13,196 bases of DNA from Phoronis ovalis (Eukaryota > Phoronida > Phoronidae), in the NCBI GenBank assembly GCA_028565635.1, contig JAOXYB010039784.1, forward strand, positions 1 through 13,196. The letters are read 5' to 3'. A model generated the notes under the pieces. That model saw only the letters and a list, made by a program, of their open reading frames with translations, did no database searches and was not told the DNA's origin. Numbering within the stretch: the first letter of the stretch is position 1; each line of letters starts with the position of its first letter. Below are positions 1-8,982 of the stretch, piece by piece. The position numbers and the translations under genes were made by a program.

Positions 1-205
1 TTACACATATATCTGTATAGTATAGTCATATTGTAGTTCATATTAGTAGTTATGCTTAGTATTGTTTATTAGTTGCTGTTTTGTTTTTGTATTTGTCCAT
101 GTACTTTGTAAAATGTGTTACTGTGACAATAAACTACAATAATATTTTTCTAAAAATATTCGTTTACGACAAGCATGAAAAATTAAGGTCCGTGAATTTT
201 CACAT

Positions 206-290
206 ATTTATTTACCACAGGGTATGTAATTTTCAAGTGAATTTTACACAGGGTATCTATTTCAGGAGAATTATTTACAACAGGGTATAC
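206..290. repeat. Three degenerate ~31-bp tandem repeats
   Basis: The motif ACAGGGTAT preceded by TTTAC recurs three times. The GGTAT core starts at 221, 252 and 284, a spacing of 31 and 32 bp. The flanking bases are also partly similar (ATTTTAC / ATTTAC before, TTTCA after). No coding potential is evident; it appears to be a minor local duplication. Confidence 0.6.
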
Positions 291-559
291 TATGTATAGC
301 CAGATAAAGATGGTAGTTGACAAATCTTAGGATGTAGATGTAATAGGTTAACCATATATATGTTCATGAACTACATTTAATTAGTTTTCATTTCCAGGGT
401 TTGTGTACTACAGACAGAAATTACATCTTATATTCTTTTTGACAAATTATGTGATATCTTTAATAATTATACTATACAGTGTATTTGTAATGCAGCCTTG
501 AGAACATGTAATTGCATAGAATACCATTTCATGTTTTATTGTTTAATTTCAAACAATTA

Positions 560-573
560 TCATTTTAATTTAG
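560..573 (+). promoter_or_regulatory. Possible 3' splice site ahead of the ankyrin ORF
   Basis: A T-rich run ending in TTTAG at 569-573 could be the acceptor of an intron in the 5' UTR. An exon starting at 574 would carry 20 bases of leader before the ATG at 594. This is a weak sequence-only prediction. Confidence 0.3.
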
Positions 574-593
574 ATATACTGGCAAATTGAAAT

Positions 594-3500
594 ATGGCAG
601 CGAACGTTCCTATAGACACTTCAACAACAGATTTAAATTACTTCCACATGTGGCACATAAACACAGTTAATTGGGATGTAAACAAAGAAGATAACAATGA
701 AGAAACTGCTTTCATTTTGGCTGCTGAAAATGACCACAGTGAAGTTGTTAAATATCTAACACCTCTTCCTGACTGTGATGTACACAAACAAGATAACAAT
801 AAAATAACCATTCACCTTTTAGCTTCTCGAAATGACCACAAGGAAGTAGCCAAGGATATAATAAATCTTCCTGAGTGTGATCTAAACAAAGGGAATAAGA
901 ATGAAGATACTGCTCTCATTTGGTCATCACATAATGGCAACAGTGAAGTTGTTAAACATCTAATAACTCTTCCTGACTGTAATGTAAACAAGGGAGACAC
1001 TAATGGTGGTACTACTCTCATTTGGGCTGCGCAAAATGGCCAGAGTGAACTTGTTAAACATCTAACATCACTTCCTGACTGCGATGTAAACAAAGAAACT
1101 AACAATGGAACTCATGTTCTTTTGGCTGCCCTAAATGGCCACATTAAAGTGGTTAAACATCTATCAACTCATCCTGACTGTGACGTAAACAAGAGAGATA
1201 ACAATGGAGATACACCTCTCATTTTGGCTGCGCATGAGGGCAACAATGAAGTTGTTAAACATCTAACATCACTCCCTGACTGTGATGTAAATAAAGAAGA
1301 TAATAATGGTATTACTGCTCTAATTTGGGCTGCGCATAATGGCCACAATGAAGTAGTTAAACATCTAACAGCTCATCCTGACTGTGATGTAAACAAAGCA
1401 GATTATACTGGAAACACTGCTATTATTTGGGCTACGTTGAATGGCCATACTAAAGTTGTTAAACATCTAACAACTCTTCCTAACTGTGATGTAAGCAAAA
1501 CATATAATAATCGTGATACTGCTCTCATCTTGGCTGTGTGTAATGACCATAGAGAAATTGTTGAACATCTAACAAGTCTTCCAAACTGTGATGTAAATAA
1601 AGAAGATAACGATGGTGATACTGCTCTCATTTTAGCGGCTGAAAATGGCCACAGTGAAGTTGTTAAACATCTAACAACTCATCCTTACTGTGATGTAAAC
1701 AAAGGAGATAAAAATGGTGATACTGCTCTCATTTGGGCTGCGCATGAGGGCCATAGTGAAGTCGTCAAACATCTAACATCACTTCCTGACTGTGATGTAA
1801 ATAAAGAAGATAATAATGGTCTTACTGCTCTCATTTGGGCTGCGCATAATGGCCACAGCGAAGTTGTTAAACATTTAACAACTCTTCCTGACTTTGATGT
1901 AAACAAAAAGGATAACAATGGCGATACGGCTCTCATTTTGGCTGCGCATAGGGGCCACAGTGAAGTTGTTAAACATCTAACATCACCTCCTGACTGTGAT
2001 GTAAACAAGGCAAATAACAATGGAAAAACTGCTGTTCTTTGGGCTGCTCTAAATGGATACATTAAAGTAGTTAAGCATTTGACAACTCATCGTGACTGCG
2101 ACGTAAACAAAGGAGATAACAATGGAGATACTGCTCTCATTTGGGCTGCGTATAAGGGCCACACTGAACTTGTTAAACATCTAACATCACTTCCTGACTG
2201 TGAAGTAAACAAAGGTAACAACAATGGGAACACTCCTCTAATTTGGTCTGCACATAAGGGCCACAGTAAACTTCTTAAGTATCTAACATCACTTCGTGAC
2301 TGTGACGTAAACAAAGGAAATAACAATGGAAAAACTGCTGTTATTTGGGCTGCTCTGAATGGCCACATTAAAGTTGTTAAACATTTAACATCTCATCCTG
2401 GCTGTGATGTAAGCAAAGGAGATAACAATGGAGATACTGCTCTCATTTGGGCTGCGTACAAGGGCCACAGTGAACTTGTTAAACATCTAACATCACTTCC
2501 TGACTGTGAAGTAAACAAAGAAGATAACAATGGGAAAACTGCTGTAATGTTTGCTGCTCGATATGGTCACAGTGAAATCATTGAACATCTAACAACTCTT
2601 CCACACTGTGATGTAAACAAAGTAGATAACAATAAAAAAACTGGTTTTCTTTGGGCTGCTCAAAATGGTCACATTAACATTGTTAAACATCTAGCAACTC
2701 TTCCTGAGTTTGATGTAAACAAAGAAGATAGTTATGGTTTTACTGCTCTCATTTGGGCTGCGCATAATGGGCATATCGAAGTTGTTAAACATCTATCATC
2801 ACTTCCTGACTGTGAAGTAAACAAAGAGGATAACAATGGAAAAACTCCTATCCTTTTGGCTGCTCTAAATGACCACTGTGAAGTTGTTAAACATCTAGCA
2901 ACTCATCCTGCCTGTGAAGTAAACAAACCAGATAACAATGGAGATACTCCTCTCATATGGGCTGCGTATGAGGGCCACATTGAACTTGTTAAACATCTAA
3001 CATCACTTTCTGAGGGTGATGTAAATGAAGAAGATAATAATGGCATTACTGCTCTCAGTTGGGCTGCGTATAATGGCCACATTAAAGTTGTTAAACATCT
3101 AACAGCTTTTCCTCACTTTGATATCAATAAAGAAGATAACGATGGTGATACTTCTCTCTTGTTGGCTGCTGCAAATGGCCACAGTGAAGTTGTTAAATAT
3201 CTAACAACTCATCCTGACTGTGATGTTAACAAAGGAGATGAAAATGGTAATACACCTCTCATTTGGGCTGCGCATGAGGGCCACAGTGAAGTTGTTGAAC
3301 ATCTAACATATCTTCCTGACTGTGATGTAAATAAAGAAGATAATAATGGTGTTACTGCTCTCAATTGGGCTGCACATAATGGCTACAACGAAGTTGTTAA
3401 ACACCTAACAACTCATCCTGACTGTGATGTAAACAAAGAAGATATCGATGGTGATACTGCTCTTATCTTGGCTGCTCTAAATGGCCACAGTGAAGTTGTT

Positions 3501-3884
3501 AAACATCTAACAACTCTTCCTGCCTGTGATGTAAACAAAGAAGATAACGATGGTGATACTGCCCTTATTTTGGCTGCTCTAAATGGCCACAGTGAAGTTG
3601 CTAAACATCTAGCAACTCATCCTGACTGTGATGTAAACAAAGAAGATAATGATGGAGATACTGCTTTCATTTGGGCTGCACATAAAGGTCACAGTGAAGT
3701 TGTTAAACATCTAACTACTCTTTGTGACTTTGACGTAAACAAAGAAGATAACAATGGAGATACTGCTCTCATTTGGGCTGCGTATAAGGGCCACACTGAA
3801 CTTGTTAAACATCTAACATCACTTCCTGACTGTGAAGTAAACAAAGGTAACAACAATGGGAACACTCCTCTAATTTGTTCTTAA
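594..3884 (+). CDS. Giant ankyrin-repeat protein, frame-truncated (1096 aa)
   Basis: The ORF is almost entirely ankyrin repeats: a short N-terminal leader of about 26 residues, then 31 complete repeats and a 32nd cut off after NGNTPLI. The consensus is 34 residues, roughly DNNGDTALIWAAHNGH followed by SEVVKHLTTLPDCDVNKE. The ATG at 594 has A at -3 and G at +4, and an in-frame TGA at 588-590 directly precedes it, so this start is well supported. Canonical ankyrin repeats have TPLHxAA; here the His is nearly always replaced (TALIWAA), and a Cys recurs near the repeat end (PDC). Ankyrin arrays bind proteins; the partner cannot be deduced. No other domain is seen. The frame ends at TAA 3882-3884 because of a net 22-bp deletion; six further repeats continue in another frame to 4681. 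This could be a true truncated allele, a decaying gene or an assembly error. Confidence 0.85.
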   Translation: MAANVPIDTSTTDLNYFHMWHINTVNWDVNKEDNNEETAFILAAENDHSEVVKYLTPLPDCDVHKQDNNKITIHLLASRNDHKEVAKDIINLPECDLNKGNKNEDTALIWSSHNGNSEVVKHLITLPDCNVNKGDTNGGTTLIWAAQNGQSELVKHLTSLPDCDVNKETNNGTHVLLAALNGHIKVVKHLSTHPDCDVNKRDNNGDTPLILAAHEGNNEVVKHLTSLPDCDVNKEDNNGITALIWAAHNGHNEVVKHLTAHPDCDVNKADYTGNTAIIWATLNGHTKVVKHLTTLPNCDVSKTYNNRDTALILAVCNDHREIVEHLTSLPNCDVNKEDNDGDTALILAAENGHSEVVKHLTTHPYCDVNKGDKNGDTALIWAAHEGHSEVVKHLTSLPDCDVNKEDNNGLTALIWAAHNGHSEVVKHLTTLPDFDVNKKDNNGDTALILAAHRGHSEVVKHLTSPPDCDVNKANNNGKTAVLWAALNGYIKVVKHLTTHRDCDVNKGDNNGDTALIWAAYKGHTELVKHLTSLPDCEVNKGNNNGNTPLIWSAHKGHSKLLKYLTSLRDCDVNKGNNNGKTAVIWAALNGHIKVVKHLTSHPGCDVSKGDNNGDTALIWAAYKGHSELVKHLTSLPDCEVNKEDNNGKTAVMFAARYGHSEIIEHLTTLPHCDVNKVDNNKKTGFLWAAQNGHINIVKHLATLPEFDVNKEDSYGFTALIWAAHNGHIEVVKHLSSLPDCEVNKEDNNGKTPILLAALNDHCEVVKHLATHPACEVNKPDNNGDTPLIWAAYEGHIELVKHLTSLSEGDVNEEDNNGITALSWAAYNGHIKVVKHLTAFPHFDINKEDNDGDTSLLLAAANGHSEVVKYLTTHPDCDVNKGDENGNTPLIWAAHEGHSEVVEHLTYLPDCDVNKEDNNGVTALNWAAHNGYNEVVKHLTTHPDCDVNKEDIDGDTALILAALNGHSEVVKHLTTLPACDVNKEDNDGDTALILAALNGHSEVAKHLATHPDCDVNKEDNDGDTAFIWAAHKGHSEVVKHLTTLCDFDVNKEDNNGDTALIWAAYKGHTELVKHLTSLPDCEVNKGNNNGNTPLICS
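2114..2245 (+). repeat. 132-bp exact duplicate, upstream copy
   Basis: These 132 bases are identical to 3746-3877, exactly 16 repeat units (1632 bp) downstream. The first mismatches on either side are at 2113 (G versus A) and 2246 (G versus T). The tract covers ankyrin repeat 15 and the start of repeat 16. It stands out because neighbouring units at the same offset are clearly diverged. Confidence 0.9.
3746..3877 (+). repeat. 132-bp exact duplicate, downstream copy ending at the frameshift
   Basis: This is identical to 2114-2245. The right end of identity falls at the point where the ankyrin unit becomes 22 bp short, so the duplicate boundary and the frame-breaking deletion are probably one recombination event. 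Confidence 0.9.
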
Positions 3885-4681
3885 TTAAGCATCTATCAAC
3901 TCTTCCTGACTTTGATGTAAACAAAGGAGATAACAATGGTGATACTGCTCTCATGTGGGCTGCACATAATGGCCACAGCGAAGTTGTTGAACATCTAACA
4001 TCACTTCCTGACTGTGATGTAAACAAAGAAGATAACAATGGAAAAACTGCTGTTCTTTTCGCTGCACGAAAAGGACACATTAAAGTTGTTAAACATCTAA
4101 CAACTCATTCTGACTGCGATGCAAACAAAGGAGATAACAATGGTGGTACTCCTCTTATTTGGGCTGCGCAAAAGGGCCATAGTGATGTTATTAAACATTT
4201 AACAACTCTTCCTGACTGTGATGTAAACAAAGAAGATAACAATGGAAATACGGCTCTCATTTTGGCTGCGTATAATGGACACAGTGAGGCTGTTAAACAT
4301 CTAACAGCTTTTCCTGACTGTGACGTAAACAAAGAAGATAATGATGGTAACTCTGCTCTTATACTAGCTACAAAGAATAGTCACAGAGAAATAATTAATT
4401 TATTAATTTTTGAGAGTAATAATAACTGTGATATTAATAAACGCAATGCAGTAGGAATTTCAGCTTTAGACGTTGCAATGGATAATGGTGATTCTGATAT
4501 TATAACTATGTTACTTGGACAACAAGACACTAAACTTCCAAGTAATTTTGTTTTACTTTTTAGCAAAACGTGGTTTATTGTTATTTGGATTACTTTCATT
4601 CGGTATGAGGATGCAATTAATTTTTGCATCCACCGCAATAGTAATGTTTTGTATTTTAGTGAAAACCTTAACTCTTTATAA
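3875..4681 (+). pseudogene. Frameshifted C-terminal part of the ankyrin gene
   Basis: After the 22-bp deficit the ankyrin reading continues in another frame, from about 3887 (KHLSTLPDF). It carries five more typical 34-residue repeats and a sixth, diverged one (NAVGISALDVAMDNG). The last repeat ends near LLGQQDTKLP, followed by a hydrophobic stretch, FVLLFSKTWFIVIWITFI, and a stop at 4679-4681. The tail could be a membrane-associated segment or, more likely, read-through into an intron, because a GTAATT donor-like site lies at 4542. No start codon in good context opens this frame, so it would be translated only if the frame were continuous in another allele, or by an unseen splice. I checked AAAG|GTAACA (3847) to TTAAG (3889) as an intron; it would be only 43 nt and does not restore the frame. 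Confidence 0.7.
4542..4547 (+). promoter_or_regulatory. Possible 5' splice site after the last ankyrin repeat
   Basis: GTAATT after CCAA could be a donor. In the ankyrin frame the break falls after the first base of a codon (phase 1). The sequence after it no longer looks like ankyrin. The match to the donor consensus is moderate, so this is tentative. Confidence 0.3.
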
Positions 4682-4944
4682 CAAGAAGTCACCTGCGATA
4701 TAGTAGAAGCACTATATATGTTTAGACACGGAACAATTGATTAAGATAAAATAATATAAAATATACACATATATAGCACTATATCAATTGACTATTTGCA
4801 TGCACTTGAGGGCGCTACAGTCACAGTATTGTTAGACCCTTTCAATACCGTGATCTTTTAGTTAATATGCACAAAACTTGTTTTTAATCCGACTTTAGAA
4901 AAGATTTAGCAGCTGAAATTTAACAAGATCAACAAATGTTTAGT

Positions 4945-4950
4945 AATAAA
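4945..4950 (+). terminator. Possible poly(A) signal of the ankyrin gene
   Basis: AATAAA lies about 260 bp after the ankyrin stop and is followed within 10-25 bp by a T/GT-rich stretch (TTGCTTTGTG). It fits a cleavage signal, but such hexamers occur by chance in AT-rich DNA. Confidence 0.35.
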
Positions 4951-5936
4951 TAGTTGCTTTGTGTATTAATATGCTCACAAACAGGAGGGTATTTCTTAGA
5001 TAAAAAAACATCAGATTTTGTTGGTTTTGGCTCAACATGCGAACGATGTGTTTATGAATGAATCACGTGAGCATACACATAACTACTAATTGTTCATTCA
5101 CAGAATGCGACATGCTGCGATCGTTTGGGTCTGAGACTGGTACGAAGTGCATGCATATAGTCTATTGCCTGTATCACACAAGCTCTGAAAAGAAATTTAC
5201 AACCTATATATTCGCATATATATAACTAACTTTCATAAACTTCTCTTAATCGATATTTCTACATTACAAAAGTTTAGTTCTACTCATATCTCAATAAAGT
5301 CTAACTTTTCATCGTCTCAAACGAAGCTGGATCATTCAACATAATACAACATCATATCACTTGAGTCGTACTATACAGATCGAACTACAGTGTCATACCA
5401 CTTTTGCTCGTAACATACAAAACTTGACTAGAATGCAATCCACTTCCTGTCACACTATTTCTCATCCTACAATAGAACTAGTCCTAATAACAGGCCAAAT
5501 ATCTGATATATTGGTGCTAACACTTTCCTATTCAAAAACTGTCGTCTTATGAAATTAGTTAAAAACCAATGTACATTCCCATGCAGCAATGCTTCGATGG
5601 CCGTAGTTTGTTATTACCAAGGACAAAATATATAAACACTTCTTTTGGCACAACATTTTTTACATCTTAACGCATTTTCACTCAATATATAGAAAGTTAC
5701 CGTAATGGCATTTCCAGCACGTCTAAATTGATTTTCACCATCGGACTTGTTTACACGCGTAGATTGCACTTTTTTCGATTGATAATAAGAAACTAAGACA
5801 ATCATAGTATTGCAGTAGAAAAATATTATCGTACAGGTGATTTTTTGTTAAGTTCGAAAGACAATAGTGGTTGAAGAGGAAAGTGATAGGATCTTTTCGT
5901 CAGTTTCAGACCAATCATTAGGACTACCATAGGACC

Positions 5937-6015
5937 AGTCTAAATAAATCCATCCCTTATAGTGCTACGTACCTTCTGAAGGTACGTAGCACTAACGGAT
6001 GGATTCATTCAGACT
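5937..6015. mobile_element. Foldback (MITE-like) element, copy 1
   Basis: A near-complete palindrome about 79 bp long. Its core, 5960-5994, has perfectly complementary arms (AGTGCTACGTACCTTC and its reverse complement) around a single central T at 5977. Outer arms (AGTCTAAATAAATCCATC against GATGGATTCATTCAGACT) pair at 16 of 18 positions. There is no coding capacity. Related sequences at 6671-6729 and, inverted, in a caspase intron (9417-9509) show that it is dispersed, which suggests a nonautonomous DNA transposon. Confidence 0.7.
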
Positions 6016-6231
6016 GCCATAAAACATACACAAAAATCAGTACTTGTTGTCCACATTATTATCTTAAGATTACATTTGGATATATAAAACAAGCACTTAC
6101 AACATGCACAATAAATACTCAGCTACATATATACTAATTACTTTTCTGTGTTACCAAAAACATTGCATTACTCCGTTCACTATAACTTCTCAGTTACATA
6201 CATCCACATGCCACGGCTAACTGACCAGTGT

Positions 6232-6277
6232 GGACTCGAACCGTCAATCCTCACTCCCATGCAGCAGGTTCGAGTCT
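6232..6277. repeat. Inverted repeat with tRNA B-box-like arms
   Basis: GGACTCGAACC and, about 24 bp later, GGTTCGAGTC form complementary arms. GGTTCGAGTCC matches the pol III B-box consensus and appears on the minus strand from the left arm; the right arm gives a slightly poorer match on the plus strand. No complete tRNA cloverleaf or clear A box could be built on either strand. It may be a degenerate tRNA-derived SINE fragment. Confidence 0.35.
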
Positions 6278-6469
6278 CCGGAAATCTGCGCGACACGCGA
6301 ATACACAGTCAATTTTTGTTATATTCCTTCAACTTAACAAGAGCGAAATATTTACGTCATTAAACCACCAGAGATAAGTCTTTCTCTCTGCGTGACACAT
6401 CGTCGCCTACCTCGTCTATTCTATCATGAAGACTCATTCTGAATAGGTATCGACGGGGAGCTTGCTTTA

Positions 6470-6502
6470 TGCTTAGCGGACTATAGGTAAACTCTGACTG
6501 GC
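6470..6502. repeat. Possible decayed copy of the foldback element
   Basis: TTAGCGG followed 15-20 bp later by TCTGACTGGC resembles the right half of copy 2 (ACTAACGG...TCTGACTGGC). The intervening bases differ, so the relationship is uncertain. Confidence 0.3.
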
Positions 6503-6670
6503 GGAACAGGATATGTGTGATAGACCCACTACCTGTTTAGTCCATTTGTTATACCTGTTATTGTAAGCTGCAATTTGATTGGTGTCAAGACTTTCGTGAC
6601 ACATTATACAGAAATAAAGGATCATTTCTTCCGATTTTCGAGATAATAAACAAAAATTGACTATGGTTAA

Positions 6671-6729
6671 GCCCAGACGTTAGTTGAGAACATACGGAAT
6701 ACTAACGGTTGGATGTATTCTGACTGGCC
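6671..6729. mobile_element. Foldback element, copy 2 (partial)
   Basis: ACGGAATACTAACGG, GGATG and TCTGACTGGCC align with the right arm of the palindrome at 5978-6019. A short left arm remains: CGTTAGT at 6678-6684 is the reverse complement of ACTAACG at 6701-6707. Most of the left arm is missing or diverged. Confidence 0.55.
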
Positions 6730-8288
6730 TGATACATACTTTAATTAATACGCTACAATATGAGTTCTTAGTTACATACATATTTAACTCTTTGACTAAA
6801 GAGTACCAGGATGAATGGGCAGAAAATACGAATAATACTGAGTCATTTTTCAATTCGGAAATAATCTCTTCAATTTTTGATAAATTTGACATTTTCAATT
6901 CGTAAATTCTTTCAATTTGTGCGAAATTATCCCCACTTTTGAATATAAGTTTCGTTAGCATTTGCCTTTCTTTTCTTGTTTAATACGCTTACCCGATCTA
7001 CATAGGGCATATGCAGTAGAGACGAGCGAAGTAAAATCTGTTTTCATGCAAAAACATTTTGTAGTCATAGCCTAGTAATTAATTTAGGCAACCGACACCG
7101 CATGTATGTTGGACATGGATGAGCTACCCTTTATTCAAGTGCAGTTAAAATTGTCACTTTATGCAGTACAATGTTTTGTTTGCCACTGAAGAAAATTAAG
7201 GGAGAAAATTGTGCATAAAACGGCCGTTTTGTAAATGTTTGGTGGATTTTCATATTGGGATCTCAAGTTTAGATATCTTAGGAACATTTATCGGCATTTT
7301 GACCCAGTTCAGTTGTTTGGTTGACATGTGGTTGACCCTTTGAACTTGGTGGTCCCCACAAGTCAAGGATAAGTTGGCATAGGGTTACAGTTGATATCCC
7401 CATCCACCCAAATAGTAACGGCCTGTCTCCTAGTAATTTGCCTGACTCTTCAATTCGTGGACTATTTTGTCCAGTCACAAATGTGACCCCTATATAATTT
7501 TTTGTACATGTACGTCCCCCTTTACACTGAGTTTATTTCTCAAGTTTGGCACCTGTAGCTCAAAAAGTTTCCGAGATTTTCAGGTTTGAAAATTGGAACA
7601 AAGAAAAAATATATACAATCGCAGTAGGTTGTACCTGCTGTAAAAAGTACGTAGGATGCATAAACAGACTAAACTGTGATATTGTTCAAATAGCGACTAT
7701 GCAATATTGTGCTATCTTCAAAAGCTGAAGTAATAAACCCTTTATACGTGATCAACACATTAAGATACTACGTACAATGGTTTTGGATTCTTTTTATCTC
7801 ATCAGAATAAAAAAAAATAATAATTTATTAAACCATACATCAGACATTTGAAACACGGTTATAGTTGTTTCCCAAAAAGGGTTGCTTGGCATCTGGTAGG
7901 AAATAGTTAGGATGACATATGTTTAATATTTAATCATGTTATCTAGAGTGTTTAGAAACTCTGTGGTCTGATGCTTCCCGCTTCATCATACTTATGTATA
8001 GCTTTTCTTTGCAAACAATTCATACAAATAACTTTAATGCAGAAAAAACTATTATTTTACCGCACGATATAGTGAAATTGGTGAAAGATATGCTAGCACT
8101 TTCTACTAGCCGATGCTAAAATGTTACATTAAGGCATACTATTTCACTGTGTATATTGGTAGTAACAGTTAGAAAAAAATATCAGTGATGGAGTACTTTT
8201 ATTTTGAAGCTCTTGAAGTATGAGAAAGTGGCTTTTAAAATAACGATAGTAAAACACAAATGTGTTAGAAATCATTCTTCTGTTTTAG

Positions 8289-8327
8289 GGACATTATACA
8301 ACAAAATGAAATACTTCCTTCAGTATT
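8289..8327 (+). CDS. Possible 39-nt caspase mini-exon
   Basis: A pyrimidine-rich tract ending in TTTTAG precedes this segment, and a GTGAGT donor follows it. The length is divisible by three. Read in phase 1, like all downstream caspase exons, it is open (TLYNKMKYFLQY) and joins the next exon through a TGG codon. No homology was recognised; acceptance rests only on splice sites, phase and position. It could be a chance find in a region without better candidates. Confidence 0.4.
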
Positions 8328-8667
8328 GTGAGTATGAACATTAACAATTAGACGGCTGCACTTCCATAGCGAAAAAGAAAAAACGCGGTGGCTGTAGTGT
8401 AATACGTTGTTACAACATACTAAAACGTCAACAAAGAAAACAGCTTTGTTTCAGGCATTTTGTTGCGCCTGTTTGTCTAATATATATTTTCGCCAGAATA
8501 TTACAATACAAAATAAAAACTCATTAATGGAGAACAAGTTAAATAAAGTGTGATCAAAACATGAACAACTCTACAATGTAATTATTAATATGTATTTATT
8601 ACTAACAATTGATGCATTTTTCATTAAATTTTAAAATCTTGAAACTTAAAAATATTGTATATTGCAG

Positions 8668-8715
8668 GGTTTCAAAGAAGACTGCTTCCTAAATCTGAAA
8701 AGATGTGGAGTGAAG
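8668..8715 (+). CDS. casp8-like: Caspase linker exon (48 nt)
   Basis: The segment lies between ATTGCAG and GTAATT splice sites. Read in phase 1 it gives FQRRLLPKSEKMWSE and joins the next exon through a G|TT valine codon. It would encode part of the linker between an N-terminal region and the large catalytic subunit, a part of caspases with little sequence conservation. The phase agrees with every downstream junction, which is the main support. Confidence 0.6.
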
Positions 8716-8982
8716 GTAATTTGAACTTCTTAATTTACATTTGAATTCCAAAACTTTTCGTTCAGTTCCCTTGCGAAATCTAACTTGTCTAGACAACCAG
8801 AGGAGAATTCATTTAAACCTTATGAATACCGTTATTACCATCTAAGCAGGATTTTTGCTGTGATATAATGTATATGATTTCTATCAATCGTTTGGGACAT
8901 GTTTGACGTTTATCAAGTTTTCCATACTATATACTTCTGTTGTCGTTATGTTTTGCAATTGTTTGATTATTTTTATTGGTAG

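Larger units (their letters stand above)
1..593. other. Noncoding upstream region of the ankyrin gene
   Basis: This AT-rich stretch contains only short open frames that resemble nothing I recognise. It holds three degenerate copies of a roughly 31-bp repeat (annotated separately) and a possible splice acceptor just before the ankyrin start codon. I see no convincing TATA box or initiator. If the acceptor is real, the promoter and first exon of the ankyrin gene lie further upstream or within this region. Confidence 0.6.
663..4500 (+). repeat. 102-bp tandem array encoding ankyrin repeats
   Basis: At DNA level the ankyrin region is a tandem array of about 38 units of 102 bp, each readable by its GTAAACAAAG and GTTAAACATCTAACA landmarks. 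Unit 5 is one codon short, and the unit starting at the GTAA at 3837 is only 80 bp long. Several units are nearly identical while others diverge, which suggests continuing homogenisation by unequal crossing-over or gene conversion. Edge units (1-2 and the last) are the most diverged, as expected for such an array. Confidence 0.9.
4682..8288. other. Long noncoding stretch between ankyrin and caspase genes
   Basis: No recognisable gene lies here. The open frames of 60-93 residues on both strands show no known motif. I looked on the + strand for death-effector or CARD exons that would complete the caspase and found none. The stretch contains members of a foldback repeat family (5937-6015, 6671-6729, perhaps 6470-6502) and an inverted repeat with tRNA B-box-like arms (6232-6277). 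If the caspase has an unseen 5' exon, part of this is intron. Confidence 0.6.

Noticed and set aside
81-299. 72-residue open frame at the left edge
   Set aside because: It runs through the degenerate 31-bp repeats, is AT-driven in composition and shows no motif.
3847-3889. A mini-intron (AAAG|GTAACA to TTAAG) that might rescue the ankyrin frameshift
   Set aside because: It would be only 43 nt, and removing it leaves a length that is not a multiple of three, so the frame is not restored.
812-4332. Several long minus-strand open frames across the ankyrin region (for example 1685-2062, 3805-4080)
   Set aside because: They are antisense shadows of the 102-bp repeat. The same peptide (SLFTSQSG...VRCLTTSLWP) recurs in each because the repeat lacks stops on that strand. 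There is no independent support.
4381-4692. 103-residue minus-strand open frame over the ankyrin C-terminal region
   Set aside because: It overlaps the real ankyrin coding sequence and shows no recognisable motif.
6684-6961. Overlapping plus- and minus-strand open frames of 73 and 93 residues
   Set aside because: They start within a foldback element copy. Neither resembles a death-fold or transposase domain, and both are consistent with chance in AT-rich DNA.
7546-7728. 60-residue Cys-containing open frame (GCTCCKKYVGC)
   Set aside because: The cysteine pattern is suggestive of a small zinc-binding segment, but there is no ATG (it starts at TTG), no splice support and no recognisable family.
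4682-8288. DED/CARD prodomain exons for the caspase
   Set aside because: I searched for helical death-fold-like open segments with matching phase and found none that I could support.
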